Part shown: in pieces, positions 9,114 through 16,419 of the stretch
Numbering within the stretch: position 1 is the first letter of the stretch
How the letters are laid out: each line of letters opens with the position of its first letter
Assembly (NCBI RefSeq): GCF_030816195.1
Contig: NZ_JAUSXS010000001.1
Span: 4,859,501 to 4,923,500, forward strand
Origin: Pseudomonas sp. W4I3
Lineage (GTDB): Bacteria; Pseudomonadota; Gammaproteobacteria; Pseudomonadales; Pseudomonadaceae
Direction of reading: 5' to 3'
DNA length: 64,000 nucleotides
Notes under the pieces: generated by a model
The model's input: the letters and a program-made list of their open reading frames with translations, nothing else
Databases searched by the model: none
What the model was told of the DNA's origin: nothing
Made by a program: the position numbers and the translations under genes

Positions 9114-9708
9114 GAGGGGGCTTGCCCCCGATGGCGGTGGGTCAGTTAATAAGTCTGTGGCTGATACACCGCTATCGGGGCATAGGTATCTACACAACTT
9201 TGTAGCAGCCTACAGTAACTCAGTAACCGCGATGCGAAGCGAGCCGCTCTTGATCTTGCTCTTGATCTTTGGCGCCCCGTTAAACCACGCTGGCCGGAGT
9301 TCGACAGTGATTTGGGGGGTGAACCGGCAGGGATGCCGGTTTAGCCGCCCCGCGCCATGGATGGCGCGTGACGGCGGCCCCCCAAATCACTGTCGGATTA
9401 CGGGCACACCGAGCGTGAGCGAGGTGCCGAGTGGTGGGGCAAGCGCCCTTTGGTTACTTTGGGGCTTTTCCAAAGTGACCCGCCGTAAGGGCGGAACCCT
9501 AAGCCGCCGTTACCGCAGCAACGGATATGTACTCGCCCTGATCCAACATCATGGTCGGCTTTTAGGCCGCCATCGGGGGCAAGCCCCCTCCCACATTGGA
9601 ACGCGGAGCGTCAGTTAGAGATGCTTCGGCTGCTGAGCCGTCACAGGTTTAGGGCCGCGCGAAGTTGTGTAGATACCTATGGCTATCGGGGGCAAGCCCC
9701 CTCCCACA
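9109..9708. repeat. REPIN, interrupted by a 501-bp element
   Basis: The left REP arm (TGTGGGAGGGGGCTTGCCCC...GGTG) is at 9109-9139. The right arm is split: CACCGCTATCGGGG at 9167-9180 and GCAAGCCCCCTCCCACAG at 9692-9708. Removing 9181-9691 (the element plus one copy of the 10-bp direct repeat) restores an ordinary two-armed REPIN. REPINs of this class are known non-autonomous repeats mobilised by RAYT transposases in P. fluorescens. Confidence 0.85.
9181..9681 (+). mobile_element. MITE-like element with 20-bp TIRs, copy A
   Basis: The element is bounded by perfect inverted repeats, CATAGGTATCTACACAACTT at 9181-9200 and its exact complement at 9662-9681. Each end abuts a direct repeat GCTATCGGGG (9171-9180 and 9682-9691), which looks like a target-site duplication inside a REP arm. 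The interior holds a 17-bp stem (9303-9319 with 9378-9394) enclosing two hairpins, a further stem-loop near 9454-9482, and an internal REP arm near 9569-9595. A reading frame of 128 codons (9232-9618, starting MRSEPLLI) is open, also in copy B, but has no recognisable domain or ribosome-binding site. No transposase is encoded, so movement would need a transposase in trans. Confidence 0.8.
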
Positions 9709-9732
9709 GTTTTGACCAAGTTGCGCCGGTTG

Positions 9733-11295
9733 TTATTTGGCGGTCTTGAGGATTTCGTAGTCGCGCAGTTTGTTAGCAATGGTGGTGTGGGATACATCCA
9801 GGCGCTTGCCCAATTGCCGACTGCTGGGGTGCTCGGCGTACAAGGCTTCCAGGACGGCCTTCTCGAACCGCCCGACAATGGCTTCCAGCCCGCCTTCCAG
9901 CGAGAAATCCCCAAGGGGCTGGCGCACGCCGTAATCCGGCAAGCGAATATGCTCAAGCTTGACCGTCCCGCCTTCGCACAGCGAAACCGCCTGGAACAGC
10001 ACATTCTCCAACTGCCGCACATTACCCGGCCAGTGATAGTGGCTGAGCTTGTCCATCGCGGCAGGCGCCAACTTGGGCAGGGGGCAACCGATCTGCCGGC
10101 TGGCCTGGTCGAGGAAGTGCTCGACCAGGGGCGCCAGGCCGTCAAGGCATTCGCGCAGCGGCGGGATGTGCAGCGACAGCACGTTCAAGCGGTGATACAG
10201 GTCCTGGCGAAATTCGCCGCGGGCGCACAGCTCGGACAAATCCACCTGGGTCGCACAGATCACCCGCACGTCGAGGTACACCTCCTCATCGCTGCCCACA
10301 CGACGAAAGCAGCCATCCTGCAAAAAGCGCAGCAGTTTTACCTGCAGGCGCGCACTCATTTCCCCAACGCCATCGAGAAACAACGTACCGCCGGCGGTCA
10401 GTTCCAGCAGCCCGAGCTTGCCTTCGGCCCGTGCGCCTTCGAACGCGCCGGGGCCGTAGCCAAACAGCTCGGTCTCGGCCATTGACTCAGGCAATCCCGC
10501 GCAGTTGAGCGCCATCAGAGGCGACTGGCCACGCGGGCTGGCGAGGTGGCAGGCACGGGCCAGCAGTTCTTTGCCGGTACCGGTTTCGCCTTCTATTAAT
10601 AAAGGCGCATCCAGCGGCGCCATGCGTCGGGCTTCGCGCACCACGGCAGCCATCACCTTGGAACTCTGGAAAATGCTGTCGAAGCCGCGCAGTTCCTGCT
10701 TGCGCACGTTGTAGATGCGCTCGCCCACCCGGTCGGCGCGGTGCAGGGTCAGCACCGCGCCGGCCATGGCTTCGCTGTCATCATGTTCGGAAGATTGCAG
10801 CGGCGCGATATCCGCCAGGAACACATCGCCCTTGACCTTGACCCGCAGGCCATTGATCCGCGACTTGCTGGCGCGCACCAGCTCCGGCAAGTCGAAGTCT
10901 TCGGCGTAGCGCGACAACGGGATTCCCGGCACTTCATCCACCCGCACGCCGAGCAACTGCGCCGCCGCACGGTTGGCCGCAACGATGGAGCCACCCATAT
11001 CGATGGACAGCACGGGAAACTCCAGCGCGCCGAGCAGCGCATTGAGTTCCATATGCCGACGCTCGCTGGGCATCAGCCCTACCCTTTTCACGCCAAATAC
11101 CCCGGCTATCGCCTCGAACTGCGGGCGCAACGCCTGGAACTGCATGTTCACAAGGTTCGGGCAGAACAGGTAGATGGCATTGCCATGCTCCCCGCCGACC
11201 TCGCCCTTGGCGACGTTCACGCCGTACTCCACCAGCAGGTTGAGGATGTCCCGCAAGATGCCGATGCGGTTTTGGCAATGCACTTTGATACGCAT
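9733..11295 (-). CDS. phhR: TyrR-family transcriptional regulator PhhR
   Basis: The 520-residue regulator controls phenylalanine catabolism. It starts at the ATG opening MRIKVHCQNRIGILRDIL, an N-terminal ACT domain (1-75). A PAS domain follows (about 80-190), then an AAA+ domain with Walker A GETGTGKE (236-243), and a C-terminal Fis-like helix-turn-helix (SSRQLGKRLDVSHTTIANKLRDYE). The loop that contacts sigma54 in other AAA+ activators (GAFTGA) reads GAFEGA. This fits the TyrR/PhhR branch, which works with sigma70 RNA polymerase. It is divergent from phhA, with a PhhR-type box between them. A longer upstream reading frame exists but lacks a family-like N-terminus. Confidence 0.93.
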   Translation of the reverse strand: MRIKVHCQNRIGILRDILNLLVEYGVNVAKGEVGGEHGNAIYLFCPNLVNMQFQALRPQFEAIAGVFGVKRVGLMPSERRHMELNALLGALEFPVLSIDMGGSIVAANRAAAQLLGVRVDEVPGIPLSRYAEDFDLPELVRASKSRINGLRVKVKGDVFLADIAPLQSSEHDDSEAMAGAVLTLHRADRVGERIYNVRKQELRGFDSIFQSSKVMAAVVREARRMAPLDAPLLIEGETGTGKELLARACHLASPRGQSPLMALNCAGLPESMAETELFGYGPGAFEGARAEGKLGLLELTAGGTLFLDGVGEMSARLQVKLLRFLQDGCFRRVGSDEEVYLDVRVICATQVDLSELCARGEFRQDLYHRLNVLSLHIPPLRECLDGLAPLVEHFLDQASRQIGCPLPKLAPAAMDKLSHYHWPGNVRQLENVLFQAVSLCEGGTVKLEHIRLPDYGVRQPLGDFSLEGGLEAIVGRFEKAVLEALYAEHPSSRQLGKRLDVSHTTIANKLRDYEILKTAK

Positions 11296-11415
11296 GAAAA
11301 GGCTCGAAAAGTGGAGTGGCGCTGCGGCTTTTTGCCGCTGGGCGCAGATAGTCGTCAAGATTATGTGACAGCCCGTGAGCTTTTCCCAGCCCAATGCAGC
11401 GCAGGGCGCCACATC

Positions 11416-11433
11416 CGTAACGAATAGTTTACA
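11416..11433. promoter_or_regulatory. Candidate PhhR/TyrR box
   Basis: CGTAAC-GAATAG-TTTACA matches the TyrR/PhhR consensus TGTAAA-N6-TTTACA in 10 of 12 defined positions. It lies in the phhR-phhA intergenic region, 120 bases before phhA. PhhR is known to bind such boxes upstream of phhA in P. putida and P. aeruginosa; its use here is inferred. Confidence 0.55.
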
Positions 11434-11552
11434 AAATCCAGTAACTTTTCCTACCTAAAAGCCTTTGAAGCCGGTGGAAACCGGCCCTGCACGGGTTATC
11501 AATAGAGACATCGCAGGACATAACAAGAACGAATGCCTAGCAGGAGAGCCGT

Positions 11553-12371
11553 ATGAAGCAGACGCACTACGTGGCCCGCGAGCCCGATGCGCAAGGTTTT
11601 ATTCACTACCCACCGGAAGAACACGCGGTGTGGAACACCCTGATCACGCGCCAGTTGAAAGTGATCGAGGGCCGTGCCTGCCAGGAATACCTGGACGGCA
11701 TCGACAAGCTTGGCCTGCCGCTGGATCGCATCCCACAGCTGGCCGAGATCAACAACGTGTTGGCCGAGACCACTGGCTGGCAAGTCGCCCGCGTGCCGGC
11801 GCTGATTCCCTTCCAAACCTTCTTCGAATTGCTCGCCAGCAAGCAGTTTCCAGTGGCTACCTTTATTCGTACCCGTGAAGAACTGGACTACCTGCAAGAG
11901 CCGGATATCTTTCACGAAATCTTTGGTCACTGCCCGCTGTTGACCAACCCCTGGTTCGCCGAATTCACCCACACCTACGGCAAGCTCGGCCTGGCGGCCA
12001 GCAAGGAACAAAGGGTGTACCTGGCGCGCCTGTACTGGATGACCATCGAATTTGGCCTGGTGGACACGCCCGAAGGTCGGCGCATCTACGGTGGCGGTAT
12101 TCTGTCGTCGCCCAAGGAAAGCGTGTATTGCCTGTCGGACGAGCCCGAACACCAGGCCTTCGATCCGCTTGAAGCGATGCGCACCCCCTATCGCATCGAC
12201 ATCCTGCAGCCGTTGTACTTCGTGCTGCCCGAGCTCAAGCGCCTGTTCGATGTGGCACAGGAAGACATCATGGGCATGGTGGAGCGCGGCATGCAGTTGG
12301 GCCTGCATGCGCCGCTCTTTACCCCAAAAGCAGCCTCCCATACCCAAAGCCGCGTGAACCTTGCGTTTTAA
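11553..12371 (+). CDS. phhA: Phenylalanine 4-monooxygenase PhhA
   Basis: This 272-residue enzyme hydroxylates phenylalanine to tyrosine with tetrahydropterin and O2, using non-haem iron. The iron ligands are visible as His121 and His126 in FHEIFGH and Glu166 in YWMTIEFGL. It lacks the N-terminal ACT regulatory domain of the animal enzyme, as is normal in bacteria. A strong ribosome-binding site (AGGAGAG) precedes the ATG. It leads phhA-phhB-phhC, opposite phhR. Confidence 0.97.
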   Translation: MKQTHYVAREPDAQGFIHYPPEEHAVWNTLITRQLKVIEGRACQEYLDGIDKLGLPLDRIPQLAEINNVLAETTGWQVARVPALIPFQTFFELLASKQFPVATFIRTREELDYLQEPDIFHEIFGHCPLLTNPWFAEFTHTYGKLGLAASKEQRVYLARLYWMTIEFGLVDTPEGRRIYGGGILSSPKESVYCLSDEPEHQAFDPLEAMRTPYRIDILQPLYFVLPELKRLFDVAQEDIMGMVERGMQLGLHAPLFTPKAASHTQSRVNLAF

Positions 12372-12454
12372 CGCCAGGTGAGTCTGTTCCCTGGCCGCGC
12401 GTTGCTTTAGGGTGACGCCACTGACCTTCAATCATTCGAATTCAGGACACCTTC

Positions 12455-12811
12455 ATGACCACCTTGAACCAAGCCCACTGCGAAGCCTGCCGCGCCGATG
12501 CGCCGCAAGTCAGCGATGAAGAACTGCCGGTGCTGATCAAACAGATTCCGGACTGGAACATCGAAGTCCGCGACGGCGTGATGCAGTTGGAAAAGGTTTT
12601 TCTGTTCAAGAATTTCAAGTTCGCCCTGGCCTTCACCAACGCCGTGGGTGAGATCTCCGAAGCCGAAGGCCATCACCCGGGCCTGCTCACCGAATGGGGC
12701 AAAGTCACCGTGACCTGGTGGAGCCACTCCATCAAGGGCCTGCACCGCAACGACTTCATCATGGCCGCGCGCACCGATGAAGTGGCCAAGAGCGCTGAGG
12801 GTCGCAAGTAA
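12455..12811 (+). CDS. phhB: Pterin-4-alpha-carbinolamine dehydratase PhhB
   Basis: The 118-residue protein regenerates the pterin cofactor after phenylalanine hydroxylation by dehydrating 4a-hydroxy-tetrahydropterin. The signature EAEGHHPGL followed by VTVTWWSHSIKGLH carries the active-site histidines. It lies 83 bases after phhA, and its stop overlaps the phhC start (TAATG). Confidence 0.96.
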   Translation: MTTLNQAHCEACRADAPQVSDEELPVLIKQIPDWNIEVRDGVMQLEKVFLFKNFKFALAFTNAVGEISEAEGHHPGLLTEWGKVTVTWWSHSIKGLHRNDFIMAARTDEVAKSAEGRK

Positions 12812-14004
12812 TGCACTTCGATGCGATTGGCCGCGTGCCCGGCGACCCGATCCTCGGGTTGATGGACCTGTACGCTCAGGATGCCAACCCGAACAAATTC
12901 GACCTGGGTGTGGGCGTCTACAAGGACGACCAGGGCCTGACGCCGATTCCGCACTCGGTCAAGCTCGCCGAGCAGCGTCTGGTCGACAGCCAGACCACCA
13001 AGACCTACATCGGCGGTCACGGCGACGCAGCGTTTGGCGCACTGATCAGCGAACTGGTGCTTGGCGCCGATTCGGCCTTGCTCGGCAAGCACCGCGCCGG
13101 TGCCACCCAGACGCCGGGCGGCACCGGTGCCCTGCGCCTGACAGCCGACTTCATCGCTCACAGCCTGCCCGGCCGTGGCGTGTGGCTGAGTGACCCGACC
13201 TGGCCGATCCACGAAACCATATTTGCCAAAGCCGGGCTCAAGGTCAGTCACTACCCTTACGTGGGCAGCGACAATCGCCTGGATGTGGCGGCGATGCTGG
13301 CCACGCTGTCCAGCGTACCCAAGGGCGACGTGGTCCTACTTCACGCTTGCTGCCACAACCCCACCGGGTTCGACCTGTCCCAGGATGACTGGCGCCAGGT
13401 GCTGCAGATCGTGCGCGAACGCCAATTGCTGCCGCTGATCGACTTTGCCTACCAGGGCTTTGGCGACGGCCTGGAGCAGGATGCCTGGGCGGTACGCCTG
13501 TTCGCCGCCGAACTGCCGGAAGTGTTGATCACCAGTTCGTGCTCGAAGAATTTCGGTTTGTACCGCGACCGCGTTGGCGCCTTGATCGTCTGCGCGGCGG
13601 ATGCGCAAAAGCTTGTGGATGTGCGCAGCCAACTGGCCAATATCGCACGCAATTTGTGGTCCACACCGCCGGATCATGGCGCCGCCGTGGTCGCGACCAT
13701 CCTGGGCGATGCCGAGCTGAAACAGCAATGGAGCGACGAAGTCGAAGCCATGCGTTCGCGCATCGCCCAGTTGCGTGCCGGGCTAGTGGAAGCACTGACG
13801 CCCCACGGCTTGGCTGAGCGGTTTGCGCACATCGGGACGCAGCGTGGGATGTTTTCCTATACCGGCTTGAGTGTCGAGCAGGTCAAGCAACTGCGTGAGA
13901 AACACAGTGTGTACATGGTCAGTTCGGGACGGGCCAACGTGGCGGGGGTCGATGCCACGCGCCTGACCCTGCTGGCCCAGGCCATCGCCGACGTCTCCAA
14001 CTGA
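12811..14004 (+). CDS. phhC: Aromatic amino acid aminotransferase PhhC
   Basis: The 397-residue class I aminotransferase (TyrB/AspC family) transaminates tyrosine and phenylalanine. The PLP lysine sits in SSCSKNFGLYRDRVG, and the substrate-binding motifs CCHNPTG and the N-terminal DLGVGVYKDDQG are present. The start overlaps the phhB stop by one base, indicating coupling. It completes the phh operon, sending tyrosine to 4-hydroxyphenylpyruvate. Confidence 0.94.
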   Translation: MHFDAIGRVPGDPILGLMDLYAQDANPNKFDLGVGVYKDDQGLTPIPHSVKLAEQRLVDSQTTKTYIGGHGDAAFGALISELVLGADSALLGKHRAGATQTPGGTGALRLTADFIAHSLPGRGVWLSDPTWPIHETIFAKAGLKVSHYPYVGSDNRLDVAAMLATLSSVPKGDVVLLHACCHNPTGFDLSQDDWRQVLQIVRERQLLPLIDFAYQGFGDGLEQDAWAVRLFAAELPEVLITSSCSKNFGLYRDRVGALIVCAADAQKLVDVRSQLANIARNLWSTPPDHGAAVVATILGDAELKQQWSDEVEAMRSRIAQLRAGLVEALTPHGLAERFAHIGTQRGMFSYTGLSVEQVKQLREKHSVYMVSSGRANVAGVDATRLTLLAQAIADVSN

Positions 14005-14018
14005 ATAAAACCGGAACA

Positions 14019-14198
14019 AAATGTGGGAGGGGTTAAGGCTTTGTGTAGGAGCGAGCTTGCCCGCGAAAAACGTCAACGATAACGCGTGCTTTCTGAACGA
14101 ACGCGGTGCCTGTGAGTTTTTCGCGAGCAAGCTCGCTCCTACAGAGGACGGTGTACACTTAACTGAATGGCATTAGGGCTTGCCCCCCTCCTATATTT
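14019..14198. repeat. REPIN of the TAGGAGCGAG type inside a decayed REP
   Basis: The inner pair is GTAGGAGCGAGCTTGCCCGC (from 14045) and its near complement GCGAGCAAGCTCGCTCCTAC (14122-14141). Outside it are remnants of another REP type, AAATGTGGGAGGGG at 14019-14032 and GGGCTTGCCCCCCTCCTATATTT at 14176-14198. It fills the gap between convergent phhC and the phosphatase gene and may also act as a transcription barrier. Confidence 0.75.
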
Positions 14199-14215
14199 TG
14201 ACCGAGTCAGGACCT

Positions 14216-15025
14216 TCAGGTTACGGCCACCTCGGCCCTCAGCTGCGCTTCTCTGGCCTGCGCATCCGCCAACCGATACAACTCGATATGCCCATCCCAG
14301 TGCTCGATCAAGGCCGTGCAGGACTCCACCCAATCGCCGCAGTTGAGGTAATCCACCGCCCCCACCTTGCGGATCTCGGCATGGTGAATATGCCCGCATA
14401 CCACTCCATGCAACTCACGCTTGGTTACCTCATGGGCGATGGCTTCTTCGAAATCGCTGATAAAACTCACGGCGGTTTTCACCTTGTGTTTCAAATACGC
14501 CGACAGCGACCAATAACCATAGCCATAGCGCGCTCGCCAGTGATTGAGCCAGCGGTTCAAGGTGAGGGTAAATTCGTAGGCCGAGTCGCCCAGGAAGGCG
14601 AGCCAGCGGTGATAACGGGTGATAACGTCGAACTGATCGCCATGAATCACCAGCAGGTGTCGGCCGTCGGCGGTGACATGCACGGCCTCGTCCACCAACT
14701 GGATATTGCCCAGGATCAGCTTGGAATAGCGCCTTAGAAACTCGTCATGGTTACCGGTGACATAGATCACCTCGGTGCCACGCTTGGCCATGGTCAGCAG
14801 GCGACGGATGACGTTGGTGTGGGCTTGCGGCCAATACATGCCGCCGCGCATTTTCCAGCCATCGATAATGTCGCCGACCAGATACACCTTGTCGGCGTGG
14901 TAGCCCTTGAGAAAGTGCGACAAGTGCTCGGCCTGACAGTCCCGGGTGCCCAGGTGCACGTCGGAAATCCACAGGGTACGCACGCGTTGCTTGCGGCTGG
15001 GTTTGGCGAATTCGGCACGGGTCAT
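14216..15025 (-). CDS. UDP-2,3-diacylglucosamine-hydrolase-like metallophosphatase
   Basis: The 269-residue calcineurin-type phosphoesterase has all the metal-binding motifs: SDVHLG, GDIIDGW, GNHDEF, IHGDQFD and CGHIHHAE. It resembles the LpxH-related family often annotated as UDP-2,3-diacylglucosamine diphosphatase. Whether it acts on lipid A precursors is not shown by the sequence. The ATG at 15025 gives MTRAEFAKPSRKQRVRTLWISDVHLG; the frame stays open further upstream without homology. It is convergent to phhC and divergent from the EamA gene. Confidence 0.85.
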   Translation of the reverse strand: MTRAEFAKPSRKQRVRTLWISDVHLGTRDCQAEHLSHFLKGYHADKVYLVGDIIDGWKMRGGMYWPQAHTNVIRRLLTMAKRGTEVIYVTGNHDEFLRRYSKLILGNIQLVDEAVHVTADGRHLLVIHGDQFDVITRYHRWLAFLGDSAYEFTLTLNRWLNHWRARYGYGYWSLSAYLKHKVKTAVSFISDFEEAIAHEVTKRELHGVVCGHIHHAEIRKVGAVDYLNCGDWVESCTALIEHWDGHIELYRLADAQAREAQLRAEVAVT

Positions 15026-15167
15026 GGGTGTCCCTCGACGCTGTTTTCGCGAGCTTGCGCCCTGGGGGTTAATAGCCCGTGACAGCCGTGCGTCAGTCTG
15101 ATGACAGCGCGTTCGCCGCCAAGCGTTGTAGACTGCGCCCCTGTTACCCCTTGGCTCAAGGATCGCC

Positions 15168-16049
15168 ATGACTCCCCGCTCAGCCCTCGGCGCCCTGCAT
15201 ATCGGCGCATTGATGTTTGGTCTCACTGGCGTATTCGGCAAGCTGGCGGCCGCCTCCCCCGCCATCATCGTCTTTGGGCGCGCGGCATTTGCCGTGATTG
15301 CCCTGGCGGTGTTTGCCCGCTTTGCCAGCCATGCGCCATGGAAGCGACTCGAGTGGCGTGACTGGCGCCGCTTGCTCGTCAGCGGTGTGCTGCTGGCGGC
15401 GCATTGGGTGACGTTCTTTATTGCCGTAAAAGTGGCCGGCGTGGCGGTTGCGACTTTGGGGTTTACCGCCTTTCCAGCGTTTACGGTGATCCTCGAAGGG
15501 CTGATTTTTCGCGAGCGCATTCGCGCCAATGAAGTGCTGCTGGTGGCGTTGGTCACCGTCGGGCTGGTGTTGGTCACCCCGGACTTCAACCTGGCCAGCG
15601 AAGCCACCGGCGGACTGCTATGGGGAATTGCCTCCGGGCTGCTGTTCTCCTTGCTGTCGCTGAATAACCGCGCCAGCTCCGGGCGAATTCCCGCCGTACA
15701 GGCCGCGCTGTGCCAGAACGTGGTGGTTGCGGCCTGCCTGTTGCCCGTGGCGGCGCCGGGCCTGGCCGATGTGCGCGCGCTGGACTGGCTGTGGATCGGC
15801 TTGCTTGGCGTGTTCTGTACCGGCCTGGCCCATAGCCTGTTTGTCGCCAGCCTCGCAGTGATCAAGGCGCGCACCGCGTCAGTGGTGTTCGCCATGGAAC
15901 CGGTCTATGGCATCACGGTGGCCTGGCTGCTGTTTGCCGAAACCCCGACCTTGCGCATGCTGCTGGGCGGCGCGCTGATCATCGTCGCCATCGTGCTGTC
16001 CGGTCTGATGGGCGGCGCCAGCCAGGCCAAGCAGCCGGCGGCGGCCTGA
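15168..16049 (+). CDS. EamA/DMT-family inner-membrane transporter
   Basis: The 293-residue protein has about ten hydrophobic segments in two repeated EamA halves (for example GALHIGALMFGLTGVFGKL near the start, and LWIGLLGVFCTGLAHSLFVA with GITVAWLLFAETPTLRMLLG in the second half). The drug/metabolite transporter superfamily exports amino acids or other metabolites; the substrate here is unknown. It ends two bases from the convergent SelW-like gene. Confidence 0.88.
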   Translation: MTPRSALGALHIGALMFGLTGVFGKLAAASPAIIVFGRAAFAVIALAVFARFASHAPWKRLEWRDWRRLLVSGVLLAAHWVTFFIAVKVAGVAVATLGFTAFPAFTVILEGLIFRERIRANEVLLVALVTVGLVLVTPDFNLASEATGGLLWGIASGLLFSLLSLNNRASSGRIPAVQAALCQNVVVAACLLPVAAPGLADVRALDWLWIGLLGVFCTGLAHSLFVASLAVIKARTASVVFAMEPVYGITVAWLLFAETPTLRMLLGGALIIVAIVLSGLMGGASQAKQPAAA

Positions 16050-16051
16050 CT

Positions 16052-16339
16052 TCACTGGGTGCGGTCGTTGTGCCCCAGGTCGCGCTGCGGGTCGATCTGA
16101 TCGCGCACGCGCTGCTTGAGCACCTTGGCCTCCGGGAAGCCACCATCGGCCTTGCGCTCCCAGATCTGCACATCGTCGCAGGTGATGCGAAACGCGCCGC
16201 CGGTTGATGGCGCCAGGGACACTTTGCCCAGATCGTCGGCAAACGTACTCAACAACTCCTGCGCCAGCCACGCGGCACGCAACAGCCACTGACACTGGGT
16301 GCAATAGGTGATCACGATCTCGGGTTTACGTGCGGACAT
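16052..16339 (-). CDS. SelT/SelW/SelH (Rdx) family protein
   Basis: The 95-residue thioredoxin-like-fold protein begins MSARKPEIVITYCTQCQWLLRAAWLAQELL. The CTQC motif (residues 14-17) is the redox pair, with cysteine where some relatives have selenocysteine. The exact partner of bacterial Rdx proteins is not known. It faces away from plpD, with 80 bases between the two starts. Confidence 0.9.
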   Translation of the reverse strand: MSARKPEIVITYCTQCQWLLRAAWLAQELLSTFADDLGKVSLAPSTGGAFRITCDDVQIWERKADGGFPEAKVLKQRVRDQIDPQRDLGHNDRTQ

Positions 16340-16419
16340 AAGGTGAAAGGCTCCTGCGTGACGGCTTCGGTGGATCGAGTGGCTATAATACCGGCCTTTA
16401 TCGACCAGCCTCGAGACTT

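Noticed and set aside
12380..12402. Possible sigma54 promoter before phhB
   Set aside because: The GG and GC elements are nine, not ten, bases apart.
11499..12431. 310-codon minus-strand frame opposite phhA
   Set aside because: Shadow of phhA, whose active-site residues are intact on the plus strand.
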